Below are positions 8,893 to 16,739 of a stretch of DNA of 64,000 nt, one piece after another; within the stretch, counting starts at the first letter, position 1, and every line of letters starts with the position of its first letter. This DNA is from Streptomyces violens. GTDB lineage: Bacteria; Actinomycetota; Actinomycetes; Streptomycetales; Streptomycetaceae. The notes under the pieces are model-generated. The model was not told the DNA's origin, ran no database searches, and saw only the letters and a program-made list of their open reading frames with translations. The position numbers and the translations under genes were made by a program. The DNA lies in assembly GCF_000717745.1 (NCBI RefSeq), contig NZ_JOBH01000009.1:291842-355841 (forward strand), written 5' to 3'.

Positions 8893-10431
8893 TCAGCCGC
8901 GCAGATGCCCCAGTACGGAGCGCGCCGCGTGCTCCACGGCCCCGCGCGCCTCGTCGGTGTGGTCCCTGGTCTCGAACCCGTGGTGGCCCAGCGGGATGTC
9001 GACCACCTCGACCTCGGCGCCGCAGTCCGCTGCGGCCGTCAGGAACTCCTCGACCGTCGCCGCGATCTCCGGGCGCTCCAGCCCCACCCGGGTCAGCACG
9101 ACCGGCAGCCGTCCCGCGCCGCGCACCGCCGCCACGGGACGGAACCGGGACTCGACCGGACCCCAGATCGGCAGCGGCGCGAGAATCGGATAGCTGGCCG
9201 CCACGCAGCGCAGCCACGGCGGCGGCGCCGCGAGCCAGTCCGCCAGCAGCAGCCCGCCCGCGGAGAAGTGCCACAGCGCGATGCGGTCGCCATCGACCCT
9301 CGGATCGGCCCGTACGAGCTCGATCGCCTCGGCCAGGTCCTCGGCGGCAAGCGGGTAGTCGGTGAGGGCGTGCAGCCGGTGGTCGAGCGTGACGCCGATC
9401 GCGCCCAGGCCCGCCACGTACTGTCCGTAGCCCACGAAGGCCGGCCAGTCGCGCGGCGTCGGGTCGACGCCGGGCGGCACCGGGCCGCCGTGCACGAACA
9501 CCACAGCGGGGCGCGGGCGGTCCACCTCGGCCGGGTCGGCGGGCAGGTCGTCCGGCAGGTGGAGATCGACCCGCCCGATGCGCTCACGGCGCCGCTCCGG
9601 TACGTCCAGGAGGAACGGCCGCAGATGGCCGGGCTGTTCGCGCACGGTCGCGGCCAGCCGGTACCCCTCACCCGCCGCGGCCTTCAGCAGTACCCCGGCC
9701 AGCTCGCCGGGCGCGGAGAGCATCGGCCAGTGCCCGGTGTCCAGTTCGAAGAAGGTCACCCGGGGGTCGACGAGCGCCTGGAGGCGGGGGTCCCCCAGCC
9801 CGACCATCGCCTCGGCCATCGCGATGCTCGCCCCGTTGGCGGTGCAGAAGACACCGGTCGCCGGCAGCGCGGAGGCCGCTTCCGGGAGCCGGAGCGGCTG
9901 GGTGAGCGTGCCGCGCGGCTGCGGTGCGGCGAGGCGGGTCAGCCGCGCCAGATCGGCTTCGGAGAGACCGGCGGTGCTGCCCCAGCGCTGCCACTCGTCG
10001 GCCGCCGGCGGGTCGAGCCGCCAGTCGTCGGCCGCCCCGTCACCCCCGCCCCCGCCCAGCAGCCGGTCGCGGACCACCGGATCGGGCACCAACTGGAGCG
10101 CCGGATCGCCGTCCTGGGGCATCCCCGCGTCCAGGTACACGACCCGGGCGATCCGCTCCGGGCGCCGGCCCGCCGCGCCGAGCACCGGGTGGATGCCGTA
10201 GCAGTGCCCGACGAGCACCACCTCCGGCTCCGCCACCTGGTCCAGCAGCCGCACCAGATCCTCGACATGGGTCTCCAGGTCCGTGCCGGGACCGGCCAGA
10301 TGGCGACGGTCCCCCATGCCGGTGAGCGCCGCCAGGTACACCTCGGCACCCGACTCCCGCAGCCGGTCGGCCACCTCCCGCCACACCCAGTCGCCGGTAT
10401 AGCTGCCCGACACCAGGACGAATGCCGTCAT
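8893..10431 (-). CDS. Two alpha/beta-hydrolase domains fused in one polypeptide
   Basis: The 512-residue protein starts at an ATG with GAGGAG upstream. Residues 1-255 form an esterase-like alpha/beta hydrolase whose nucleophile elbow reads VGHCYG, with Cys77 where Ser is usual, and a catalytic-His motif DTGHWP (His234). Residues about 285-512 form a second hydrolase of the HGG type: FVHGGP (oxyanion loop, about 313), HFSAGG with Ser390 as nucleophile, and PLGHHGFE near the end as candidate His. The order suggests a natural fusion of two enzymes, since the frame is continuous with no internal start needed. The substrate is unknown. The gene is divergent from a MerR regulator, 98 bases apart, which probably controls it. 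Confidence 0.8.
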   Translation of the reverse strand: MTAFVLVSGSYTGDWVWREVADRLRESGAEVYLAALTGMGDRRHLAGPGTDLETHVEDLVRLLDQVAEPEVVLVGHCYGIHPVLGAAGRRPERIARVVYLDAGMPQDGDPALQLVPDPVVRDRLLGGGGGDGAADDWRLDPPAADEWQRWGSTAGLSEADLARLTRLAAPQPRGTLTQPLRLPEAASALPATGVFCTANGASIAMAEAMVGLGDPRLQALVDPRVTFFELDTGHWPMLSAPGELAGVLLKAAAGEGYRLAATVREQPGHLRPFLLDVPERRRERIGRVDLHLPDDLPADPAEVDRPRPAVVFVHGGPVPPGVDPTPRDWPAFVGYGQYVAGLGAIGVTLDHRLHALTDYPLAAEDLAEAIELVRADPRVDGDRIALWHFSAGGLLLADWLAAPPPWLRCVAASYPILAPLPIWGPVESRFRPVAAVRGAGRLPVVLTRVGLERPEIAATVEEFLTAAADCGAEVEVVDIPLGHHGFETRDHTDEARGAVEHAARSVLGHLRG

Positions 10432-10505
10432 GAATCTCTCCTCGCGCGCGTCGGTCCCCCGCGCCCGGCCCCATCGGCCGGCCGCGCTCGCCGGTACCGT
10501 AGGAG

Positions 10506-10520
10506 CTCCCCCTGAGGGAG
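10506..10520. promoter_or_regulatory. Candidate MerR operator
   Basis: CTCCC-N5-GGGAG is an inverted repeat in the 98-base divergent region, next to GTACCGTAGG and directly before the MerR gene start. MerR proteins bind dyads inside promoters, commonly their own. The repeat overlaps the ribosome binding site GGGAGG, so part of the symmetry may be coincidental. Confidence 0.35.
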
Positions 10521-10529
10521 GTTCAAGCA

Positions 10530-11477
10530 GTGCTGTCCGACGGCATGTGGAGCATCGGCGAGCTGGCCGAACAGGCAGGCGTCACCGTCAAGACCGTCCG
10601 CTTCTACTCGGACCGCGGCCTGCTGCCCGAGACGGCGCGCAGCGCCGGGGGCCACCGCCGGTACGGTCCCGAGGCGCTCGACCGGCTCCGCCTGATCCGC
10701 TCGCTGCGCACCCTGGACCTGCCGGTCCCGGACGTGGGGCGGGTGCTGGAACGGGAGGACGCGCTGGGCGACGTACTGGAGGACGTCGTCGCCGGGCAGT
10801 TGCGGGAGCTCGGCCCGCGGCTGGCCGCCCTGCGCTGGCGGGAGGCCGCCCTCCACCTCCTCCGGGACTGCGCCCCCGAAGAACGCCCCGAGCGGCTGCG
10901 CCTCCTCGGCTCCGTGACCGCCCCGCCGAGCACGGCGGCTCCGGCCCGCTTCTGGCGGTCCTGGCTGCCCGCACGGGTCCCGGCCCGGCTGGCCTCCGCG
11001 ATCGTCGACACGTCGATTCCGCAGCCGCCCGCGGACCCGACGCCCGCCCAGGTACTGGCCTTCGCCCGGCTGCACGCTCTCCTCGCGGGCATCCCCCATC
11101 CCGGCGCCGACTACTGCCAGCCCGCGCATCACCGGCCGGAGCTGGGCTACGACCTGGGCATTCTCTACGACGGCCTCACCGAGGCCGCCGCACTCGCCGC
11201 ACCGGCGCTGCGGGCACGGCGGTCACCGCACGAAGGCGAGGCGCTCGACTGCTTCGTCGCCGCCCACGCCCGCGCCAGAGGTCTGCGCGACACCCCGGAC
11301 TTCCGCCACCGGCTCAGCCACCAGCTCGCCGGCGACCCGTACATCGGGCGCTACTGGGAGCTGCACGCCGAGCTGTCCGGCCACGAACCGACCCTCGGCG
11401 CCGTCCACGACTGGCTCCGCGCTGCCCTGGACTCCCAGGCGGCCCGGACCGAAGGGCAGTTACGCTGCTGTCCATGA
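10530..11477 (+). CDS. MerR-family regulator with a TTA codon
   Basis: The 315-residue protein starts at GTG with GGGAGG upstream. The N-terminal winged helix reads WSIGELAEQAGVTVKTVRFY and is followed by GHRRYGPEAL, diagnostic of MerR proteins. A long C-terminal region (about 130-315) lacks Cys clusters and may bind an organic ligand. The codon at 11460-11462, fifth from the end, is TTA (Leu311), which in Streptomyces requires the bldA tRNA, so full-length synthesis may be limited to late growth. The stop overlaps the ATG of the TetR gene (ATGA), so a stall at TTA could also affect its translation. The divergent double hydrolase gene is the likely target. Confidence 0.88.
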   Translation: MLSDGMWSIGELAEQAGVTVKTVRFYSDRGLLPETARSAGGHRRYGPEALDRLRLIRSLRTLDLPVPDVGRVLEREDALGDVLEDVVAGQLRELGPRLAALRWREAALHLLRDCAPEERPERLRLLGSVTAPPSTAAPARFWRSWLPARVPARLASAIVDTSIPQPPADPTPAQVLAFARLHALLAGIPHPGADYCQPAHHRPELGYDLGILYDGLTEAAALAAPALRARRSPHEGEALDCFVAAHARARGLRDTPDFRHRLSHQLAGDPYIGRYWELHAELSGHEPTLGAVHDWLRAALDSQAARTEGQLRCCP

Positions 11478-12214
11478 ACGGCAGCGGCACCGCACCAGCA
11501 GTACCCCGCCCCGCGTACCGGCGGCTGAGCGTGGCGGAGCGGCGCGCCCAGCTGCTGGCGGCGGCCCTCGGCCTCTTCGCCCAACGGGCGCCGGAGGACG
11601 TGTCGTTGGACGATGTGGCGCACGCGGCCCAGGTCTCCCGGCCGCTGGTCTACCGGTACTTCCCCGGCGGCAAGCAGCAGTTGTACGAGGCGGCCCTGCG
11701 CAGTGCCGCCGACAACCTCGAAGGCTGCTTCGCCGAGGCCGAGACCGGCCCGCTCACGCTGCGGCTGGCCCGCGCGCTGGACCGCTACCTCGCCTTCGTC
11801 GACCAGCACGACACCGGGTTCAGCGCGCTGCTGCAGGGCGGCAGCGTCGTGGAGACGGTCCGCACGAACGCCATCGTCGACGAGGTGCGGCGCACCGCCG
11901 CCGAGCAGATCCTGCACCACCTGGGCGCCCCGGAGCCGGGCCCGCGGCTGCGGATGATGGTCCGTACGTGGATCACCGCCGTCGAGGCGGCCTCGCTGAT
12001 CTGGGTCGACGAGGAGAAGCAGGTACCGCTGGACGAGCTGCGCGACTGGCTCGTGGACCACTTCGTCGCGCTGTTCGTGGCGACCTCGGCGACGGACGAG
12101 GAGACCGCGCGGGCCGCGGCCGCCGCGCTGGCCACGGAGACCGCCGACGGGCCGGTCGGCCTCCTCGCGCGGCGGCTGGCCCCAGCCCTCTCGGACGCCG
12201 CCCACCTGCTCTGA
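11474..12214 (+). CDS. TetR-family transcriptional regulator
   Basis: The start is the ATG overlapping the MerR stop; a longer open frame upstream is a shadow. The 246-residue product has a TetR DNA-binding domain at about 15-70: RRAQLLAAALGLFAQRA, then VSLDDVAHAAQVSRPLVYRYF, with recognition helix and YF motif. The C-terminal helical domain (about 80-215) has WITAVEAASLIWVDE, as in regulators of the lipid or diiron-oxygenase type. It is co-transcribed and translationally coupled with the MerR gene, an uncommon two-regulator operon. The ligand is unknown. Targets could include the diiron genes at 6.5-8.8 kb. Confidence 0.88.
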   Translation: MNGSGTAPAVPRPAYRRLSVAERRAQLLAAALGLFAQRAPEDVSLDDVAHAAQVSRPLVYRYFPGGKQQLYEAALRSAADNLEGCFAEAETGPLTLRLARALDRYLAFVDQHDTGFSALLQGGSVVETVRTNAIVDEVRRTAAEQILHHLGAPEPGPRLRMMVRTWITAVEAASLIWVDEEKQVPLDELRDWLVDHFVALFVATSATDEETARAAAAALATETADGPVGLLARRLAPALSDAAHLL

Positions 12215-12249
12215 TCCCGCCCCGCCGGCCGTGATGTGACACTGGCCGC

Positions 12250-12516
12250 GTGAGAAGCGAGAACACGCCCTTCGTCGGCGGCCCGCTGGACGGGCGGGTG
12301 CTCCCCGTCCTGGTCGGCGCGACCGGCCGGCCGCCCGCCCGGTACGAGATCCCCGTCCCCGGGGAGGCCGGCGCGCCGGAGACGGTGCACGTCTACCGGC
12401 GCGAGCCCGGCCCGGCCGGCCGGCTGGGACTGCCGCGCGGCTGGGTGTACGCCTACGACGCGGATGCCGAACCCGGCGCGGGACGGCCCAAGTGGCCGTG
12501 GAAGCGCGCACATTGA
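12250..12516 (+). CDS. Small conserved hypothetical protein
   Basis: An 88-residue protein from a GTG start 35 bases after the TetR gene. It begins with [13 protein letters not shown] and has an aromatic-rich end ([21 protein letters not shown]). No catalytic motif, signal peptide or membrane segment is visible. The short GGPxDG opening resembles small actinobacterial proteins of unknown function. Confidence 0.65.
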   Translation: MRSENTPFVGGPLDGRVLPVLVGATGRPPARYEIPVPGEAGAPETVHVYRREPGPAGRLGLPRGWVYAYDADAEPGAGRPKWPWKRAH

Positions 12517-12640
12517 GGGAACTCCTCTCCTCCGCCGGGCGTTCTTCCGGTACTCGACGGCCTGTGTGTCGGCCGCCGATCGGGTGATGCCCGTCCCCCG
12601 GTTCGCCCGCTCCCCCGGCGGGAAGGCGTGGCCCGTGAAA

Positions 12641-12661
12641 CCATCCGAACCAGTCGGATGG
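12641..12661. promoter_or_regulatory. Perfect inverted repeat upstream of the NlpC/P60 gene
   Basis: CCATCCGA-N5-TCGGATGG is a perfect 8-bp dyad ending 24 bases before the chosen start of the endopeptidase gene. It could be an operator or a small 5'-leader hairpin. An in-frame GTG at 12635 would place it inside the coding region, but that start has a weaker ribosome binding site. Confidence 0.45.
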
Positions 12662-12685
12662 TCGGACCAGAGCGGAGGTGGCGCG

Positions 12686-13837
12686 GTGCGGGGACGGTTC
12701 CGGCGATCGGTGGGGACGGTGGCGATGCTGGGCGCCGCCGCCGTGGCGCTGCCCGCGACGCCTGTGTACGCGATGGCCGGGCCCGCCGCGCCGCCCGACA
12801 TCCCCGTGAGCGAGCTGCTGACGCGGCTGCAGAAGCTCTACCAGCAGACGGAGGCGGCCACCGAGGCGTACAACGCCACGGAGGAGGACCTCGAGGCGCA
12901 GGCCAGGCTGTCCAAGAAGCTGGACGGACGGCTGCGGGCCGCCCGCTCCGACCTGGCGCAGGGGCGCGCGGACGCCGGCCGGCTGGCCCGCGAGCAGTAC
13001 ACGGGCTCCGGGCCCGGCGGCCTCTCGCCGTACGTGCAGTTCCTGCTCTCCAAGGACCCCGAGCAGGCCCTGGACCGCGGCCATCTGCTCAAGGAGGCGG
13101 CCGGTCACCAGGCGGACACGGTCACCCGGCTCGCCGGCAGCGCCGAGAAGGCGGACAAGCTGGCGACCGAGGCGAAGAAGGCGCTGGACAAGAAGAAGTC
13201 CCTGGCCGACCGGCGGAAGAAGCAGAAGGCGAACGTCGAGGAGCGGCTGCGGGAGGTCGAGGCGATGCTCTCCTCGCTCTCGCCGGAGCAGCTGGCGGAG
13301 CTGAGCCGGCTGGAGCGGGCCGGCATGGAGAAGTCGCAGCAGGCGTTCCTCGGCTCCGGCCGGCTCGGCGGCCCGCAGGCCCCGTCCAAGGACGGCCGGC
13401 GGGCGATGGCGTACGCGCTGACGCAGGTCGGCAAGCCGTATGTGTGGGGCGCCGAGGGCCCGGACTCCTTCGACTGCTCGGGGCTCACCTCACAGGCGTG
13501 GGCCCACGCCGGAAAGCCGATCCCGCGGACGAGCCAGGAGCAGTGGAAGCAGCTGCCGCGCGTCAGCCTGCGCGAGCTCCGCCCGGGCGACCTGGTGATC
13601 TACTTCCCGGGCGCGACGCATGTGGCGATGTACCTCGGGGACGGCATGGTCGTACAGGCCCCGCGCCCCGGCGCCAAGGTCAAGATCTCCCCGATCGCCG
13701 CCAACCCGCTGCTGGGCGCCGTCCGCCCGGACGAGGGCGCCGCCGGCCTGAAGAACTACACCCCGCCGGAGCTGCCGGAGGGCGCCACGGACGGGGACGA
13801 CACGGGATACGGCGACGCGTCGGCGCCCGGGAACTAA
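12686..13837 (+). CDS. Secreted NlpC/P60 peptidoglycan endopeptidase (RipA-like)
   Basis: The GTG at 12686 is chosen for its GGAGG seven bases upstream and because it places the signal peptide at the N-terminus: RGRFRR, a hydrophobic stretch, and probable cleavage after PVYA. The 383-residue precursor has a long coiled coil (about 35-225, rich in Lys/Glu/Ala, with RLSKKLDGRLR and a KKALDKKKSL block). A C-terminal NlpC/P60 domain (about 245-350) follows, with nucleophile in FDCSGL, His in THVAMYLG and PGDLV. Such enzymes cut D-Glu-mDAP links in the wall, and the coiled coil usually controls or blocks access. The acidic C-terminal tail is unstructured. No c-di-AMP riboswitch motif was recognised upstream. 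Confidence 0.88.
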   Translation: MRGRFRRSVGTVAMLGAAAVALPATPVYAMAGPAAPPDIPVSELLTRLQKLYQQTEAATEAYNATEEDLEAQARLSKKLDGRLRAARSDLAQGRADAGRLAREQYTGSGPGGLSPYVQFLLSKDPEQALDRGHLLKEAAGHQADTVTRLAGSAEKADKLATEAKKALDKKKSLADRRKKQKANVEERLREVEAMLSSLSPEQLAELSRLERAGMEKSQQAFLGSGRLGGPQAPSKDGRRAMAYALTQVGKPYVWGAEGPDSFDCSGLTSQAWAHAGKPIPRTSQEQWKQLPRVSLRELRPGDLVIYFPGATHVAMYLGDGMVVQAPRPGAKVKISPIAANPLLGAVRPDEGAAGLKNYTPPELPEGATDGDDTGYGDASAPGN

Positions 13838-13860
13838 AGCCCGCGGAACAACAGACCCGC

Positions 13861-13911
13861 GCACGGCGGCGGGGCGGCTCCCCCCGAGGGAACCGCCCCG
13901 CCGTACCGTGC
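13861..13911. terminator. Bidirectional terminator
   Basis: An 11-bp perfect GC stem (13867-13877 with 13893-13903), extended outwards by GCACGG/CCGTGC with a two-base bulge, sits between the convergent NlpC/P60 and monooxygenase genes. Confidence 0.75.
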
Positions 13912-13938
13912 GGACGTACGCCGTGCGGACGCGCGCCG

Positions 13939-15192
13939 TCAGGCCGTCAGCGACGCCAGGTACGCGTTCGTCTTCTCCGGCTCGTAGAAGAAGTTCTCGA
14001 AGTCGGACGGATCGTTGAAGCCATTGGCGAAACGATCGGCCGCGGGCTGGAGCTGGCCGGCCGCGCCGATCAGGTTCAGCACGTGCTCCGGCGGCGGCGC
14101 CAGCATCGCGTTCGTCCACTTGGTGACGTGCTGGGCGGTGGCCCAGTAGCGGTCGAAGGTGTCCTGCATCCAGTCCGCGTCGAACGGCTTGTCACCGTGC
14201 TCGAGGATCGAGTCCAGGTACGCCTTGGCGCACTTGGAGGCGGAGTTCGAGCCCTGGCCGGTGATCGGGTCGTTGGCCACGACGACGTCGGCGACGCCGA
14301 GCACCAGGCCGCCCGAGGGCAGCTTGCCGATGGGGTTGCGCACGGTCGGCGCGTACCGGCCGGCCAGCGTGCCGTTGGCGTCGGTCAGCTCGACGTTGGT
14401 GCAGCGCGCGTACTCCCAGGGCAGGAACTTCTCCAGCAGCTCCAGCGTCAGCGCCAGGTGCTCGTTGGGGTCCTTGACGCCCTGGAAGGCGTCCAGCGGA
14501 CCGCCGGGGATGCCCTCCCAGAAGAGGATGTCGGCGCGGCCCGAGTTGGTGTAGGTCGGCATGACAAAGAGCTCGCCGACGCCGGGGACCAGGTTGCAGC
14601 GGACGGCGTCGAACTCGGGGTGCTCGGGGCGGGGGCCCATGCCGTGCACGTACGCGACGGCCAGCGCGCGCTGCGGGGTGTCGTACGGGGAACGCGTGGC
14701 GTCCCGGCCGAACATGGACACCAGCTCGCCCTTGCCCGCCGAGACCAGCGTCAGGTCGTAGCGGGAGGCGAAGAAGTCGAGGTCGGAGACAGCGGCACCG
14801 TGGATCACGAGCTGGCCGCCGCGCTGCGCGAAGGTCTCCATCCAGCCGGCCATCTTCACGCGCTGGTCGACGGACTGGGCGTAGCCGTCCAGCTTGCCGA
14901 CCCAGTCGATGGCGCGCTGGGAACCCTCGGGCGACTCGAAGCTGCCCGGGGCCGCCACGGAGACGCCCAGGCCCTCGATGCGCGGCGCCTGGCTCTCCCA
15001 GAAGTTGATCTGGAGGTCGCGCTCGTACTGGAGGGCGGTGTGGAACATGCACTGCGTCGACATGACCCGGCCGGAACGGATCTCGTCGGCGGTGCGGTTG
15101 GACATGAGGGTGACCTCATAGCCCTGGGACTGGAGACCCAGAGCCAACTGGAGACCGGACTGGCCGGCTCCGATGATGAGTATCTTCCGCAT
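13939..15192 (-). CDS. Styrene/indole monooxygenase-type FAD-dependent oxygenase
   Basis: The 417-residue protein starts at ATG 15192 (MRKILIIGAGQSG), with a purine-rich AGAGAAGAG upstream. The N-terminal GAGQSGLQLALGL is a Rossmann FAD-binding motif. The overall layout, including the FLPWEYARCTNVELTDAN region and GVADVVVANDPITGQGSN late in the chain (FAD ribityl-binding motif), matches StyA/IndA-type group E flavoprotein monooxygenases, which use FADH2 from a separate reductase to epoxidise styrenes or indoles. No StyB-like reductase gene is nearby. It lies 41 bases after the conservon GTPase gene on the same strand and is probably in that operon, so the conservon may control it, as other conservons carry P450 genes. 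Confidence 0.85.
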   Translation of the reverse strand: MRKILIIGAGQSGLQLALGLQSQGYEVTLMSNRTADEIRSGRVMSTQCMFHTALQYERDLQINFWESQAPRIEGLGVSVAAPGSFESPEGSQRAIDWVGKLDGYAQSVDQRVKMAGWMETFAQRGGQLVIHGAAVSDLDFFASRYDLTLVSAGKGELVSMFGRDATRSPYDTPQRALAVAYVHGMGPRPEHPEFDAVRCNLVPGVGELFVMPTYTNSGRADILFWEGIPGGPLDAFQGVKDPNEHLALTLELLEKFLPWEYARCTNVELTDANGTLAGRYAPTVRNPIGKLPSGGLVLGVADVVVANDPITGQGSNSASKCAKAYLDSILEHGDKPFDADWMQDTFDRYWATAQHVTKWTNAMLAPPPEHVLNLIGAAGQLQPAADRFANGFNDPSDFENFFYEPEKTNAYLASLTA

Positions 15193-15233
15193 GGTGGTGC
15201 TCTTCTCTGCTGGGGTCCGCGAGCGGTGCGGAC

Positions 15234-15872
15234 CTATTCGGGGGTCATCTCCAGGGCGTGCCCGACAAGGGTGAGCAAGGACTCCACGACCGTGATCCGC
15301 TTGCGCGCGTCCATGATCACCACGGGTACGCCATGCGGTACGGAAAGGGCCTCTCGCACATCCTCGGCCGCGTATTCGGCGGTCCCCTCGAAGTGGTTGA
15401 CGGCGACGACGTACGGAAGACCGCAGCTCTCGAAGTAGTCGAGAGCGGGGAAGCAGTCCTCGAGACGCCGCGTGTCCGCCATCACTATCGCGCCGATGGC
15501 ACCCCGGACCAGGTCGTCCCACATGAACCAGAACCGCTGCTGACCCGGCGTACCGAAGAGGTACAGGACCAGGTCCTGGTCGAGCGTGATGCGGCCGAAG
15601 TCCATCGCGACCGTGGTCGTGGTCTTCTCCGGGGTGGCCGTCAGGTCGTCGGTGTCCTCGCTGGCCTGCGTCATCACCGCTTCGGTCTGCAGCGGCGTGA
15701 TCTCGGAGACCGACCCGACGAAGGTCGTCTTGCCGACGCCGAACCCGCCCGCCACCACGATCTTGGTGGCGATGGGGGCCTGCGTACGGTCCGTCTGCCA
15801 GCTCTGCAGCCCTTCGTCGGCGGCAGGCGTCCCGGCGCTCGCCGTCATCGTCTCAGAGCCTGCGAAGTCCAC
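15234..15872 (-). CDS. cvnD: Conservon GTPase (CvnD family)
   Basis: The 212-residue protein starts at a GTG that overlaps the DUF742 gene by 20 bases, with GAGGG at good spacing. It is a small Ras-like GTPase of the MglA/CvnD type: P-loop GGFGVGKTTF (about 42-51), switch II region FGTPGQQRF, and VAVNHFEG at the G4 position where NKxD is usual. CvnD proteins are thought to form a membrane complex with the sensor kinase-like CvnA, roadblock protein CvnB and DUF742 protein CvnC, working like a bacterial heterotrimeric G-protein module. The atypical G4 motif is common in the family as I recall it. Confidence 0.92.
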   Translation of the reverse strand: MDFAGSETMTASAGTPAADEGLQSWQTDRTQAPIATKIVVAGGFGVGKTTFVGSVSEITPLQTEAVMTQASEDTDDLTATPEKTTTTVAMDFGRITLDQDLVLYLFGTPGQQRFWFMWDDLVRGAIGAIVMADTRRLEDCFPALDYFESCGLPYVVAVNHFEGTAEYAAEDVREALSVPHGVPVVIMDARKRITVVESLLTLVGHALEMTPE

Positions 15873-16254
15873 TCAGCACCCTCTCAAGCAGCGCGCGGTC
15901 GGGCTGGCCGGTGCCGTGCCCGGAGCCGTAGACGCGGATCTTTCCCTGGTCGGCGAGGTCGCTGAGCAGGACGCGGACCACGCCCAGCGGCATTTTGAGC
16001 AGCGCGGAGATCTCCGCGACGGACCGCATCCGGCGGCAGAGCTCGACGATGGCGCGCATCTCGGGCATGACCCGGTCGGCCCAGTTGCCGGAGGTCAGCT
16101 CGCGGCGCTCCTCCGGCGCCTCCAGCGCGGCCACGAACGTCTCGACCAGCAGGACGTGGCCGAAGCGGGTGCGGCCGCCGGTGAGCGAATACGGCCGCAC
16201 GCGCGCGGGTTTCCGGTCCCCGCCTCGCGTGGGGAGTTTGGGTGCGGTACTCAC
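15853..16254 (-). CDS. cvnC: DUF742 protein (CvnC family)
   Basis: A 133-residue protein from a GTG overlapping the roadblock gene stop (GTGA). DUF742 hallmarks are visible: RVRPYSLTGGRT near the N-terminus, LPxE-like RVMPEMRAIVELCR, and a winged-helix-like stretch SVAEISALLKMPLGVVRVLLSDL, ending with ERVLSGLRRL. In conservons this protein bridges the kinase and GTPase. A DNA-binding role has also been considered because of the helix-turn-helix-like segment. Confidence 0.92.
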   Translation of the reverse strand: MSTAPKLPTRGGDRKPARVRPYSLTGGRTRFGHVLLVETFVAALEAPEERRELTSGNWADRVMPEMRAIVELCRRMRSVAEISALLKMPLGVVRVLLSDLADQGKIRVYGSGHGTGQPDRALLERVLSGLRRL

Positions 16255-16739
16255 TGAGCGCTCTCCATCGACTTGCGCAGTTCACTGCGGAGTTCGGGGG
16301 TGAGGACATGGCCGGCCCGGCCGACGAAGAGCGCCATGTGGTAGGCGATGACGCTCATGTCGCAGTCGGGGGTGGCGTGCACGCCGAGCAGCGAACCGTC
16401 ACTGATGTAACTGACGAACAGACTGCCCTCGTCCATGGCGATCATCGTCTGCTTGACCGTGCCGCCGTCCATCAGCTTCGCCGCGCCGTTGGTGAGGCTG
16501 CCGACGCCGGACACGATCGTGGCCAGGTCGGCGCTGGAACCCCGCGGACCGCGGTGCCCCGCGGCCTCAGCGGTCCCCTCCGCCAGGTGCGGGTCGGAAG
16601 CCAGCAGCAGCAGGCCGTCCGACGACACCACGGCCACGGACCGGATGCCCGGCACCTCGTCGACCAGATTGGACAACAGCCACTGCAGATTCCGTGCCTG
16701 ATGACTCAGTCCGTAAGCAGTGGGCGCTTGCGCCTTCAA
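16251..16739 (-). CDS. cvnB: Roadblock/LC7 protein (CvnB family)
   Basis: A 162-residue roadblock/LC7 fold protein from a TTG start overlapping the kinase gene stop (TTGA). Typical landmarks are LSNLVDEVPGIRSVAVVSSDGLLLL, a Gly/Ser-rich loop, GSLFVSYISDGSLLGV and the closing helix. Roadblock proteins regulate Ras-like GTPases of the MglA/CvnD type, here encoded two genes downstream. The TTG start with stop-start overlap makes its translation dependent on the upstream kinase gene. Confidence 0.92.
   Translation of the reverse strand: MKAQAPTAYGLSHQARNLQWLLSNLVDEVPGIRSVAVVSSDGLLLLASDPHLAEGTAEAAGHRGPRGSSADLATIVSGVGSLTNGAAKLMDGGTVKQTMIAMDEGSLFVSYISDGSLLGVHATPDCDMSVIAYHMALFVGRAGHVLTPELRSELRKSMESAQ

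Noticed and set aside
10430..11473. Long frame upstream of the TetR gene, in the same frame
   Set aside because: It overlaps the whole MerR gene in another frame and is Arg/Pro-rich without domains; the TetR start at the ATGA overlap is natural.
12517..12685. Possible c-di-AMP (ydaO-type) riboswitch before the NlpC/P60 gene
   Set aside because: Such switches precede wall hydrolase genes in actinobacteria, but none of the conserved segments was recognised and the leader is short.
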